A DNA stretch of 64,000 nucleotides from the NCBI RefSeq assembly GCF_021130785.1, contig NC_060207.1:99799001-99863000 (forward strand). Direction: 5' to 3'. A model generated the notes under the pieces. The model ran no database searches, was not told the DNA's origin, and worked only from the letters and a program-made list of their open reading frames with translations. Each line of letters starts with the position of its first letter. Position 1 is the stretch's first letter. Shown here piece after piece: positions 12,508-23,732 of the stretch. Position numbers and translations under genes: made by a program. Source of the DNA: Homalodisca vitripennis. Lineage: Eukaryota; Arthropoda; Insecta; Hemiptera; Cicadellidae.

Positions 12508-13147
12508 TAGTCCTGAGGCGTGATAGCCTGAGACGGACTTGACTTTGAAAAATTGTAGTAAGATTTTAAGTGAAAAAAAAAAAAAATAATAAAAAATAAT
12601 TTGAGTCCTTTTGTTGAGTATTCTGGAAATTTAGTATAATAGCAAGTGGTAAACCGTAAGTGATGCTAATTTAAGTATGTTTTAGTTATTATTTAATACC
12701 TAGTTTCAGTACTTGTTATTTTATAAAAAGCATTCAATTGATATATTCTGTCTGTCGTAAGGCCGCCGGTTTAATTTTTCCATATTTGAAGCTAAACAAT
12801 TTGGAGAAGAAATGTTGGATTGTTGGCCTGATGTAATGTTGGTGAAAGAAGATCTAAGGGACGTGTGAAGTGTGAAGTGAATATATTATAGTAATGAAGT
12901 GATTATTTAAATAGATTGCTGCAATAATCAGTGATTGTATACTAATTATTTGTACGTGATTAATGTGACGGGATTATAGTTTAGTATGAATTTGGATGTT
13001 ATTGTAAAAATTTATTAGTGTTTTAGCAAGGTTCTAATTGTTTTAGATAATGTGATCAGTGAACTGTGAGAAAAATACTGTTGTGGATTATTATTATTGT
13101 GTCTTATTAGTTATAAGTGTGACAGTGAACGGTAATAGTTGTAGCTA
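12508..13147 (+). other. Proviral 5' leader
   Basis: A 640-base untranslated region between the primer-binding site and the first gag frame. It has an A-run at about 12,573-12,587 and no ORF. A 26-base phrase at 13,046-13,071 recurs with two mismatches at 19,016-19,041, between pol and env. Packaging and dimerisation signals are expected here, but I cannot identify them. Confidence 0.75.
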
Positions 13148-14130
13148 GTGAGAGATATACTTTACTTACTGCTTATGAACGGGACCCCAGTTCACTTTAG
13201 TGTAGTGACGAGGAGTAGAAGCAGGCAGGATTCACAGTCGCAGAGTAGTTCCCCAGTTTCTGAGTTTGAAAACTTAGCTCAGAAGACTGAATTAAGCCCT
13301 CTTCTTGAGGAATCTTTAGACGACAGCCTCGAAGAGTTGAGGGTAAAACGAGCAAGAGTATCGGTCGGTGCAAGAGAGTAGTGAAGAAATAGAGCCATTA
13401 AGAAATAGAGTAGTAGCCATGGCTGAAGCTAGAGGACCTATTATTACTCCCCCAAAGTTTCGTGGTAAGCCCAGAAGAGAATGTAGAGAGTATTTGCAAG
13501 CCTATGAGAGAGTAGCGAGAGCTAACGGTTTGGGACGAAGCAAAGAAGTTAGTGGTTTATCCCTTGTTATCTGGAGGGGGCAACCCCTAAAGTGGTATGA
13601 AAATTTAGAACAGGCAGAAGAAAATAACTTGACTTGGGATATTGTAAAGCGAAAGATGAAAGAAGCATTACCAGTCAATTGCTTGGGAGGAGCAATTGAA
13701 TTTAAACTAAGACTTAGGATGCAAGGGAGAGGACGAGCAGGTTGAGGCCTATATCCAGGATGTACTAATCTGTGTAACAAATTAGACCCCAATATGGCTG
13801 AAAGAAGCAAAATCAAGCATGTTCTATCTAAGGGGCTTGAAACCATCATTACTTGAAAAGTGATGATGATGAACAACGAAACTTTGGAAAATGTTTTAGC
13901 CAACGTAAGAAAAGTACAAACTGCAAGATTTATAGCGGGCCAAAGGGTCGACCAACTCTTGACAGAACCCATAAACCAGAGGAGCGGACCGATATAACCG
14001 TACCCCATGCGTCACAACCAAGTAGTAGCTCGTTAGAGAACAAAATTGAAAACCTAATGAGTGAATTCGCTAAGTTTAGTAAGAGTCTTATGGAACAAAG
14101 GAAAAAATGAGGAGAAACACACTACTCAAC
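13148..14130 (+). pseudogene. gag (capsid region), frameshifted
   Basis: The gag polyprotein forms the virus-like particle. The first frame (13,148-13,381) gives a Ser/Arg/Glu-rich N-terminus. The second (13,368-13,745) holds the capsid part of gypsy-type gag: 'PPKFRGKPRRECREYL', 'RGQPLKWYENLE' and 'NLTWDIVKRKMKEA', matching the F.G...W...W..l pattern of retrotransposon gag. After about 13,725 the frame shifts; a third frame (13,853-14,110) continues with a Lys/Ser-rich linker. The two first frames overlap by 14 bases and the breaks are single-base, so at least some may be sequencing errors. The start at 13,148 is the first ATG of the first long frame and is uncertain. ATGs at 13,368 and 13,420 (context GCCATGG) are alternatives. 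Confidence 0.8.
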
Positions 14131-14218
14131 GGAGGGATGTAGGCTACTATGGAGGTCAAAACCAAAGGGTCGTGGTTCATTTCGGGGTTCAAATCGTGGA
14201 CGAACAGCAGACGGTAGA

Positions 14219-14836
14219 GTGATTTGTTACAAATGTAACCGTGTGGGACACTTTGCTATAAACTGCAGATCAAATCTAGGTAGAGGACAGGGAAACGACA
14301 GAGGGGGGACGCTAGAGGAGGGAGTTAGCGTTCCTACTAATAGAAACTCCCCAAATGAAAGTGAAATCCCAAGTAGCAGGATAGCCACATTATGTGAAAC
14401 TCATGAACAGGAAGAGTGGAGAGACACATGGAGACAATATAGCGGATCCCCGAGGAGTAGATGGATTCAGGGTGGTTTTCATCAGCGTTATCAGACAGAA
14501 GAACGGAAGAAACCCGCTACGTGGCATCAAGGGGTGTCAAGCAATCCAGGATCGATTAGAACTCTAGGGGTTCTTGAAGTTCACGCCCTCGTCGATCAAC
14601 ACGAAAGACCAGTTATATTTGACACCGGCGCATGTGTCAGTTGTATGGACGAAAATCTTGTGAGTCACCGTGCTAGAGTCCAACCAGTAGAGGGAGTAAA
14701 TATGAAGACGGCCACAGATGAACCTGTATGTATCACTGGAAGAACGGACATAACTATAGAAATCGGCAGATGCGTCTTTAGATTTTCTGTATTTGTAGCC
14801 AGAGGAACTAGGAGGTTGCTGCATTCTAGGAAATGA
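14219..14836 (+). pseudogene. gag zinc knuckle and aspartic protease
   Basis: Residues 3-16 of this 205-residue frame form a CCHC zinc knuckle, CYKCNRVGHFAINC (C-x2-C-x4-H-x4-C), the nucleocapsid RNA-binding motif at the end of gag. A basic and polar linker follows. Then comes the retropepsin active site in 'VIFDTGACVSCM' (Asp-Thr-Gly at about residues 138-140). The second conserved protease segment, an ILGNDF-like motif, lies just past the stop in another frame at about 14,825-14,842, so a frameshift interrupts the protease C-terminus. The protease would cleave the Gag-Pol polyprotein. Having the knuckle and protease in one frame fits the gag/pol junction of this group, with the programmed shift site not identifiable here. 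Confidence 0.85.
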
Positions 14837-15475
14837 TTTTCATCTTAAGTTTAAAACAACCATAAGCTATGCCGAAAGAATGGTGAGGTTAACCAACGTA
14901 AGTGGAAGAACTATATCTGCTCCATTTTCCTGTCCGAGAAAAGGATGCGAAGTATCTGAGACCACCCCCAGATGCAACCTGGCTAAACCAGATCCAGTTT
15001 GAGGATCTTGAAGAATGTAGCGTAAAAGTTGTGAGTGCCGACACTACTGAAATTTCCCGCAAGAGGCCGAAAGCTGCTGAGAAAATCAAATTTGAAGGTG
15101 CTTTAGCAAACTACCGGCTGTATAAGGAGACTTCCATTTTAGTACCACCCTGCCTCACCACATCATTGCCACTAGAAGCCGTCATGGTATCAAATGTTTC
15201 AGAAGAAGTGAAAAGAATAAACAAGGGAGAATTATTGGCAGAAGTGTATGAAGCTGAAAGAAATTCCAATTGAAAATAAATCTATTGCAATGAATATTGT
15301 GAGTGGAGGTGATGAGGGTTGTATTGAAGAAAAGAAGTTGAATCTTAACCCTCAGATGACATCCGAAGAAAAGGAAAACTATGCTAGATCTGTTGGCGGA
15401 CTACAGTGACAGATTCTCCTGGGATCCCTCTCAAATTGGAAGAACAACCCGTAAGCGAGCACAAGATAGAGCTTA
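14837..15475 (+). pseudogene. pol, protease-RT linker region
   Basis: A frame at 14,902-15,273 (123 residues) reads through the segment between protease and RT. It contains a hydrophilic linker and 'LVPPCLTTSLPLEAVMV', resembling the variable connecting region of gypsy pol. At 15,385-15,430 a short 'LADYSDRFSWD' stretch in another frame matches the segment that normally precedes the RT N-terminus. There are no catalytic residues. It is broken by shifts at both ends. Confidence 0.6.
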
Positions 15476-16288
15476 CTAACAGAACTCCAGTGCATCAACC
15501 ACCCTACCGAGTCTCCCATAGAGAAAGGGAGATACTGAGAGATCAATTGAGGAGATGCTGAGCAAGAACATAATACGTCCTAGTACAAGCGCTTTTGCAT
15601 CACCTGTTGTCTTGGTAAAAAAAGAAAAATGGAGAGTGGAGATTTTTGTGTTGACTATCGTCGAGTGAACGACCAGCTGAATCCTATACAACACCCTCTT
15701 CCACTGATAGATGATATTCTAACATACTTAAATGGTTGTCAATGGTTGTAACGCTAGACTTAACGTCTGGGTTTTGGCAGCTGCCCATAAGAGAAAAGGA
15801 CAGGCACATAACAGCTTTTGTTACCCCAGATGGTTTTATGGGAGTACGAAGTTACTCCATTTGGGCTCAAAACGAGTCCCGCAGCCTTTCAAAACTGCAT
15901 GGACAAGGTGTTGGCAGGATTAAAATGGGGTACATGCCTTTTATATCTAGACGATATATTAGTTATGGCTCCAACATTCAAGGAGTTGATAGAAAATTTG
16001 AGAAAGGTTCTCCAAAGGCTTAGGGAAGCCTCTATGACACTAAATCCTTCTAAGTGTACCTTTGGGTATCAGGAAGTTAAGGTACTAGGACATACAGTCA
16101 GTGCTAAAGGAGTAAGTCCCGATGCTGGAAAAATAAAAGACATACTGAATTTTGAACCACCTAGAAGACTGAGGGCTCTCAGGTCATTTCTGGGGCTTGC
16201 CAACTACTACCGTAAATTTGTACCTGACTACTCAAAGATAGCCAGACCTTTAATTGAATTGACCAAGAAGAATAAGTCATTCATATGA
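15476..16288 (+). pseudogene. pol reverse transcriptase (first copy of duplicated part)
   Basis: RNA-dependent DNA polymerase. In order: 'NRTPVHQPPYRVSHRERE' (entry to the RT domain) at about 15,478; the SPVVLVKK and DYRRVND segments to about 15,680; 'VTLDLTSGFWQLPIREKDR' (first catalytic Asp) at about 15,748; 'TPFGLKTSPAAFQ' and then '[11 protein letters not shown]' (the YLDD metal-binding pair) in the frame 15,818-16,288; and the thumb and connection with 'KCTFGYQEVKVLGHTVS' and 'SFLGLANYYRKFVPDYS'. At least three frame changes occur. The frame ends at a TGA at 16,286-16,288, where related pol proteins have tryptophan. The same TGA occurs in the duplicate at 17,003-17,005. The domain is otherwise well conserved and close to an intact gypsy RT. 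Confidence 0.9.
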
Positions 16289-17338
16289 GGTACAGAGCAA
16301 CAAGAAGCATTCCAAACCCTAAAGGAGAAGCTAACAACAGCTCCGATCTTACGACACTACTTCGATCCCAAACTGCCTGTTGAGTTACACACTGACGCTA
16401 GCGACATTGGAGTAGGTGCTGTGATCATGCAAAAGGAAAAAGGGGGATGCGTTACCTGTAGCATACGCATCTAGGAGGCTATCAGAAGCAGAGAAAAAAT
16501 ATACGGTCACTGAAAAAGAGTGTATTGGTGTTGTGTGGGCAACACAACATTTTAGGCAGTTTCTATGGGGGCGCAATTTTACAATAGTAGTAGATCACCA
16601 TGCTTTGTGCTGGTTACACAAGGTGTTGGCAGGATTAAAATGGGGTACATGCCTTTTTATATCTAGACGATATATTAGTTATGGCTCCAACATTCAAGGA
16701 GTTGATAGAAAATTTGAGAAAGGTTCTCCAAAGGCTTAGGGAAGCCTCTATGACACTAAATCCTTCTAAGTGTACCTTTGGGTATCAGGAAGTTAAGGTA
16801 CTAGGACATACAGTCAGTGCTAAAGGAGTAAGTCCCGATGCTGGAAAAATAAAAGACATACTGAATTTTGAACCACTAGAAGACTGAGGGCTCTCAGGTC
16901 ATTTCTGGGGCTTTGCCAACTACTACCGTAAATTTGTACCTGGACTACTCAAAGATAGCCAGACCTTTAATTGAATTGACCAAGAAGAATAAGTCATTCA
17001 TATGAGGTACAGAGCAACAAGAAGCATTCCAAACCCTAAAAGGAGAAGCTAACAACAGCTCCGATCTTACGGACACTTCGATCCCAAACTGCCTGTTGAG
17101 TTACACACTGACGCTAGCGACATTGGAGTAGGTGCTGTGATCATGCAAAAGGAAAAAGGGGGATGCGTTACCTGTAGCATACGCATCTAGGAGGCTATCA
17201 GAAGCAGAGAAAAAAATATACGGTCACTGAAAAAGAGTGTATTGGTGTTGTGTGGGCAACACAACATTTTAGGCAGTTTCTAATGGGGCGCAATTTTACA
17301 ATAGTAGTAGATCACCATGCTTTGTGCTGGTTACACAA
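15904..17338 (+). repeat. 715-bp tandem duplication inside RT/RNase H
   Basis: The segment starting CAAGGTGTTGGCAGG at 15,904 recurs from 16,619. The first copy ends at TGGTTACACA (16,611-16,620) and the second at about 17,328-17,338. A 5-base ACAAG phrase is present at the start, junction and end, so microhomology could have mediated the join. The copies show no clear substitution but about ten indels, almost all single bases in or near homopolymers, plus one 4-base loss. It could be a true recent duplication or an assembly artefact. Confidence 0.95.
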
Positions 17339-17445
17339 GAACCGGGACTCATCAGGAAGACTGGCAAGATGGGCCCTGAAGCTCATGGAGTTTGACTATG
17401 AAAATAAGGCACAAACAAGGACGCCTACATGTAGTTCCTGACACA
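16289..17445 (+). pseudogene. pol RNase H, present in two copies
   Basis: RNase H degrades the RNA of the RNA-DNA hybrid. The first copy holds 'PVELHTDASDIGVGAV' (first catalytic Asp) near 16,375, a [16 protein letters not shown] segment (catalytic Glu) near 16,504-16,540 and '[11 protein letters not shown]' (catalytic Asp) near 16,588. The duplicate repeats the set at about 17,092, 17,222 and 17,305 and continues past the duplication with 'RDSSGRLARWALKLMEFDY', the end of the domain. Frame changes interrupt both copies. Only the second copy is joined to downstream pol. Confidence 0.85.
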
Positions 17446-17639
17446 CTTTCAAGGAATGCTTGTGAGGACTATAAGCCAGAAGACGAAGACAAGACAATGG
17501 AAATACCCATGTTAGCGCTGAATTGGACAGATCTACCCAAATTACAGGGATGAGGACGAGGAGTGCAGAAGAATCAAGGACACAATGTTAAAACCGGAAG
17601 AGTCTACAGCGACAGAAAGAAGAATGGCAAGGAAGTTTT

Positions 17640-18823
17640 ATGCTGGAAGATGGAGTGCTATACAGACGTAATGTTGCTCATATTGGAGAAAAGAAACTGC
17701 TAGTAGTACCTGAAAGCATCAGAAGTGAAAATTTTGTATGAATGTCATGACAGCCCTTTGGCAGGTGGACATCTGGGTTTCACCAAGACGTTTCATAAAT
17801 TGAAGTGCCGGTTCTATTGGCCGAACATGATAAAGGATACTGAGAAGTACGTCAAAACGTGCTTACACTGTCAAACTCGAAAGACAACCAAAATTATCTC
17901 CAGCAGGGATGTTACAAACCCATTCCGGTGGGGGTATCCTTTTGAAAGAATTGGGATAGATGTATAGGGTCCGTTTACAAAGACAGACAACGGAAATAAG
18001 TACATCATAGTAGCGATGGATTATGCGACAAAGTGGGCTGAGCAAAAGCGACCCCCTCAGCTACTGCAGAAGAGACCGCGAAATTTGTGATCAACAGAAT
18101 CATTTGTAGGTTTGGATGTCCGAACGAGATCCTTACTGACAGAGGAAAGAATTTTAGGTCGAAACTTAGTGTGTGAAAATTTTTAAACGGACTGGGAATC
18201 CGCACGTTATTCACAACAGCTTATCATCCAGCGGGCAATGGCTTAAGTAGAACATTTCAACGGCACACTGGCTCAGATGTTATCTTATTATACAGGGTCT
18301 AATCAGAGAGACTGGGATCTTTACGTAAATCTCACATGTTTCAGCTACAACACAAGTCGTCAGGAAACCATAAAAACATAGTCCTTACTATATGCTTTTT
18401 GGAATGGAAGCTCGACTACCTGTTGATGTAACTCTACGCAAAAATGGTAAGTAGTGACGTGAAGGCGAGGAAGTTCTGCAAAGAGTTCACCAGTGTCGCA
18501 GAGATGTAATAAAAATAGTGGAAAGAAGTCAACAGAAACAGAAGGATCGGTACGACCAGAAGCACCGTTTCGTAGAGTATGAACCCGATGATCTAGTCAT
18601 GATATGGACACCAGCTCGCAAGAAGGGAAGGACTACCAAGTTACTACATAGGTGGAACGGCCCGTATAAGGTGATATCCAGGCTTTCCGAAGTGAACTAT
18701 GAAATAGAAATCAAGAAAGGGAACCGGTGTTATTTTGACACAGTTTCACGTGAGTCGACTAAAACGTTTTTTATCCAAGAAACTAGAGATAAAATGAAAA
18801 GGATGATGCATGTTCTTTTATGA
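17640..18823 (+). pseudogene. pol integrase with GPY/F C-terminus
   Basis: Integrase inserts the cDNA into the host genome. The frame at 17,725-17,967 holds the N-terminal zinc domain, with His8 and His16 then Cys46 and Cys49 (H-x7-H-x29-C-x2-C). The catalytic core follows: the first Asp in 'RIGIDV' near 17,952, followed by an in-frame TAG; the second Asp in 'PNEILTDRGKNF' near 18,145; and the Glu segment near 18,235-18,255, in a shifted frame. The last frame (18,518-18,823) is the C-terminal domain with 'RWNGPYKVISRLSEVNYEI', the GPY/F motif typical of gypsy/errantivirus integrases. The catalytic residues are all recognisable but lie in different frames. Pol ends at 18,823. Confidence 0.88.
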
Positions 18824-19293
18824 ATGTAATTAGTGTATAAAATTAGTGTTAAAACAAATTTAGGATAGGGTAGCGTGTAACTTATATAATCTATCCTGTG
18901 CAAGACAATAACTTTAGACCGTCTGTATATTCATTATAAAAAAAAAAGAGGACTATTTTGTGCTTGCCAGTGTAATATTTGTGTTTGGCTACGAGTAAAA
19001 ACTGCCCAGCTAAGCGATAATGTGATCATTGCACTGTGAGACAATGCAAGATAGGCAGGGCAAGGTCCAAAATCGGACACTAGTGTGCTAGACAGTGAGC
19101 TCACGACGCTCGAGCGGTTAAAAACTAACTGGTGTCCTGTATACGTAATATTTCTTGAAATTTTAGTTAACCAGCGTTATATTTATAAGTTGATAATTTA
19201 GGTGTGCTAATATTAGATAAAATGTGTTAAAACTTGATTGTTAGTTTAATTTGTTTGTGACTACAGTAACAGTGTGCCACGTGACAGAGAGCT
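18824..19293 (+). other. pol-env intergenic region
   Basis: A 470-base non-coding gap. It carries a 26-base copy of a leader phrase at 19,016-19,041 and an A-run at 18,938-18,947. A possible 3' splice site (a T-rich tract then CTACAG, AG at 19,265-19,266) lies 27 bases before the env ATG. Errantiviruses normally express env by splicing across gag-pol. Confidence 0.65.
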
Positions 19294-21411
19294 ATGGATA
19301 CGCTACCGAAGGTAATGACACTTGTTAGTATGATCATTGTAATTTTTGGTAATGTTTTATTTTGTAGAGGCGAGTCAGGATGGCCAAACTCCAATATCAG
19401 TTGTTACAGGTGTCTACTGGAAAGAGATTAAAGTCGGCAGAGATATATGAAGCGTCCGTCCCGTTAGTTTACAAGACAGCGTGGCCAGGAGTAGACATAG
19501 CTTATTTAAGTCGTCCCAAAGGAGTAGGATTTTGTAATGGTGTTTATGAATGATCCAGAATGTATGTTATTTTCTTGGGCCGCAGTGGTTAATAAGGAGA
19601 TTGGAGCACGAGTCACATGGTGAACAGAAGTTTGAGTGAGACAGCTGATAATTTTGAATTATTTTCAGGGTCGAAAACGTGATAAGCGCAGTCTTCATTT
19701 TATAGGTAATTTTGCTCATTGGTGTTGTGGAGTTATAACCAAGAAGCAGCTACGACCTTTGTATGCTAATCAAGAGAGAATGAATGTATTTGAGCAGGAA
19801 CTTCACAATGAACTTCAAGAGGCGTATGCAGAAATGGATAATCTAACAATTAAATATGAAGTCTTACAGTCAGGAAGTCAGTCGCACATTTTCTCAAGTA
19901 ATAGGTGTGGGAGTTAACATAACAAAAGATGATTGATCGATTTAGAACCAAGGTGTATGTCGCTGATCAAAAGAATAATCATAAAACATACAGTCTGTTA
20001 CAGCTCAACGCATTACACTCTATTCGGCAGTTGCAAGTGTTTACAACTAGTTAACCAGATTGGAAATTTTAAGTCAATGCAGAGAACAAAAGATTCCGAA
20101 CTCGATTATTTCTTTGTCAAAATTTCAAGGAGATCTTATTTGAAATTAGCGGGCCTCAATCAAGGACGACAATTACGAGTTAGTAATTGCTCCGGAGGAA
20201 GTGACAAAATATTTAAAATTAGAAATAGCTGACTGTATGATTTCAGGTTCAACAATAATTGTAAATGTAAAGGTGCCCATTAAAAAAGCGGGGAGCGCGC
20301 TGGAAACTGTTTGAATTAATGGCTGTACCTTTTGCATGGAAAAATTCTACTTGTAAATATTCATCATGATGTGACCTATCTGGCAGCCGACAACGAGCGT
20401 CTGATTGTCGATACAAGGGTCAGCAACTCATGATTGTCAGCCGTACATAAATTCTCTATGTTTTATTCCTAGGAATGCCGGAGATGCTGTCTCGGGTTCG
20501 CTATGTCCCAGAGCTATGTTTAGAGGAGCGACGATACAGGAACTCAGTAAAGTTTGTGCCTTTTCGTGTGCGCAGGGCAAAGCGCCCGATAGTGAACAGA
20601 TTAGGAGAGGAGATGTTTGTACTTACACACGTTTTCAGGGCAGTTAAAGTTGGAATGTCGTCATGGGTCAAATTTAACCTTAAATATTCCGGAAGATAGA
20701 CGACCCGGTGCTCTCCAAATTAAGGTCGCTTGTGATTGTAAATTAATGTTAAATGAAGAAGTAATTGTTTTTGAAAACTACCCTTGTTATAAGAAAATAT
20801 CTGTTTCAGAAATAGTCCATATAGTTCCTGCTCTTTGGTCCAAATTGAAAAACTTTGAAGGTTTCTTCCAGAAACACGTATTCCTCCAGTACTTTTACCA
20901 CCCTGGACGAGTGTTTGGACGAGAGTTGGCCGACTGACTGAGGTGCCCCATTGGAACATGACGTACGCTAGGACACAGGTGGAAAACCAAGCCACCGCTG
21001 ATAGTAACAGGCCACAACGAAGGGATTTGGCCAATTGTGTATACTGTAATTCATGCTGTATATTTTTCACTGGTAACGATTATTGTTGTGAGAAATCCAC
21101 ACTTTGTGGGTTTGTATAATTTAAATATAGTTAGAGGAGAACCTATAGAGATATTTGTTACAGAGAAAACCTATAGGGAAGCTGTATACATTACTTTGTT
21201 AATTCTTGTTTTTATTTTGTGCTGGGTACTTGTGAGATGGTGCTGTCGATGGAGGAATAAGCAGAGCAAAGAGGAAGTGTCTATGAAGGGACATCGGGAG
21301 ATCCAGGACAATGATGGCTTACCCCGAAGCATGCCGCTAGCCGAGATAGATGGGCGAGAGCTGCGAATTACCTTGGAATGGTGGGATATGAACAGTCCGA
21401 GTGATAAGTAA
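19294..21411 (+). pseudogene. env, baculovirus F-like fusion glycoprotein, interrupted
   Basis: The candidate start at 19,294 opens with a signal-peptide-like N-terminus: charged residues, then 'LVSMIIVIFGNVLF' before a CRGESG-type cleavage region. Downstream pieces at 19,636-19,917, 19,933-20,232, 20,617-20,937 and 21,037-21,411 all lie in the same reading frame as the start, with other frames used between, so the breaks come as compensating shifts or stops. At 19,672-19,689 there is a furin-type site RKRDKR, followed at once by 'SLHFIGNFAHWCCGV', the position and pattern of the insect F-protein fusion peptide. The last piece has a membrane anchor (about residues 49-67, 'VYITLLILVFILCWVLV'), then Trp/Cys/Arg residues and a tail of about 55 residues. 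Such proteins are class I fusion glycoproteins at the cell or virion surface. It is broken as written. Confidence 0.85.
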
Positions 21412-23042
21412 CCACCCATGTTTAATTGGATACATAATGAGGAAACTATGGAAAGTTTATGTTACAAAGTGATTGATTGTTTGATGAATTTCTTTATAAT
21501 AAACAAAAGGGAGTTTCATTTCTCTGTTAATGATCATCCAGAGTAAAAACATTAATATGATATAAGGTTTTGTTGCATAATTAGATATACTACAGCGATG
21601 TACTAATATAATTAGGTACAGTGAATGACGTTTTGTACTTCAGACGTAATATAATATTTTAATGTTTTTGTTAAAATCATGTAATGATAAGTGTGAGATA
21701 AATCTATGCCAATTATAACCGTGAAGTTGCCTAGGATAAGGTGTGTCTAATAAGATAGTTACAGGGACACGAGACGGGCGGTGCCCGGACCGTGTGCGCA
21801 CAGAGCTGATCTGTGCAGGGTCACGTCAGGTCTCTGAGATGACATTGAACCTGTGTCGTATGACTGCGGTATGAATTGATGAATGAGTGGTGCCACCAAA
21901 TGAGCAAAATGAGTGAAAAGAATGATATGTTATAAAATATGAATGTTATCAAGAATTAAATAGGTAGAATGATTAATGTTAGTATAATGTTACAAGTGAA
22001 ATAATGTTGGATGTTTATGTAACAATACAATATGAAAATGTTAGAGTAGGGGTATATCAATAGTGGTATACCTATTTTAAAACTAAAGTAAGGGCTGAGT
22101 AAGAGTTTAAAAGTGTATTTCACATTCGCTAAGAAATGGGGCCCCTTGAAACCGTGTTTAATGATAATAGAATAATGACCATTATAAAATGATGTACCGT
22201 AGTAACTAACACAGTTGGTATTTTATATAATATAACATGTAACAACTATTAAGATGTAAAAGAATGTTTAGTTTAGATAATGATTATTAAATGTGTAATA
22301 TACCACTTCATTTTCTGATTTGCATAAATGTCAGGTTGTTATGTTCATGTTTTAAATGTTAACCTTTAACTATATCGAGGTATTTTAGATAAGGTACGGT
22401 ATCCCTGACTAAATCAATTGTGTATATAAAAAAGATAATTAGTTTATTTGTAGAATTGATAAATGTAGTTTAAGTAATAAGGTGCCATGGGCTTACTTTG
22501 ATTAAAATGTATGTTAAAATATTAGTGGGTAATACATGATTTGGGTAATAAATATTTGTATAATTGTCATATACTTGTTATATAGAATTAGTGATAAAAA
22601 AAAATGAGAACAAATGTGAATGCTTTATTTGTTGATGATTTTGTCTAGTTAGTAGGGATAATTTCGTCTTAAACAAGTAACTTAAGATTAGAAGAGCTCT
22701 AGTAGTTGGAACACGCTTGCAACAAGGTCGCAGGCCGCTGACCCCGAGGGTCAGGCCACTGCGTCGGAAGGCCTCTGCTGACCACAGCTACTTATATCAC
22801 GTAGCCATCTGGAGGTGCACTGTTCCAGCTCAAAAACTTTGTACTCCATTGCATGGAGATTACTTAAGTAGTAGGTATAAACCGATCCAAATGGTATCAA
22901 ATCCCGGACACATATGTAATTAAATTATTTGGGAAAAATAGAGAGTGTTAGTGTTAGTAATAAATTGGAGATTCCCTTAGTTTTAGTAGTTGTAATTTTC
23001 TAATTTGAATAAATATAATAAGCAATTTATATTTTAGAAGTA

Positions 23043-23077
<35 letters not shown>

Positions 23078-23729
23078 TGTTAGTACTCCGCAAACTTGTA
23101 TATTTATATGGCAAATAATGATATGTAAGGGATGTTTTATTGGTAACTTTTACATTTTTTTAGTTAGGTTAGCGTAGGCTCTATAACAGATTCCCCACGG
23201 CTATTATTTCAATTTTGGATGTTTTAAATTTGAGCGATATTCATATTTGTGTGTGTCTTAACTCCTTTTAAATTTAGGTTAATAATATCCAGGTGAAACA
23301 AATTAGAAGGGAAAACAAAATATTGTAAGTCCTTTTGATGTACTTAGATAGGGAAATCGTTTTCGTGGCATTCGTCTCCCGTTCGTTCGCGTCCCATACT
23401 GAACTGGGAAGCTTAGAACTGTGAACATTCCAGTGTGAAGAATGTGCGTTAGAAATTAAGAAGAGGACTAATACTTTTGGGGTCACACGCCAAAGGAGAC
23501 GTGTCATGGACATAATGCTGTGCCCAGCAGTGAAGCTACGGTTACCATCAACTGAACATTAAACACTAGACCTTAGAGGTGAAAACAGTGACGAGCTCAT
23601 AAGAGGAATGTGAGGAACGGAAGGAGGGCGCAGTCACGTCAAGGGCCGACTCCAGGATGGCGTTCCTGGTGCAGCTACTCCGAGACCCGATGGGGATGCC
23701 TAAGCAGAGATTCATAACCGTAGCTTCCC
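21412..23729 (+). other. Long non-coding proviral 3' region
   Basis: About 2.3 kb lie between env and the polypurine tract, much longer than in known errantiviruses. Most is A+T-rich and without ORF. It includes a G+C-rich patch with a 7-bp-stem hairpin (GCACAGA ... TCTGTGC, 21,798-21,816), a mixed-composition block at 22,690-22,920 with a 68-residue open frame of no recognised family, an A30 run (23,045-23,074), and a G+C-richer segment from about 23,560 to the 3' LTR. It may hold a captured or nested insertion. Confidence 0.7.
22951..23085 (+). repeat. Possible short poly(A)-tailed insertion inside the provirus
   Basis: An uninterrupted run of 30 A at 23,045-23,074 is preceded by A+T-rich sequence with AATAAA-like motifs. 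A 9-base phrase GTGTTAGTA occurs at 22,951-22,959 and again at 23,077-23,085, right after the A-run and a GG. This arrangement is what a retroposed fragment with a target duplication would give. The 9-base match is short and low in complexity, so chance is possible. Confidence 0.35.
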
Positions 23730-23732
23730 TTT

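Noticed and set aside
13502..14008. 168-residue minus-strand open frame, among the longest in the window
   Set aside because: It is the antisense shadow of gag; the plus strand has recognisable capsid motifs.
19655..19670. TTGAATTATTTTCAG as the env splice acceptor
   Set aside because: Although a good 3' splice consensus, it lies inside env just before the furin site and would remove the signal peptide; the site at 19,265 fits better.
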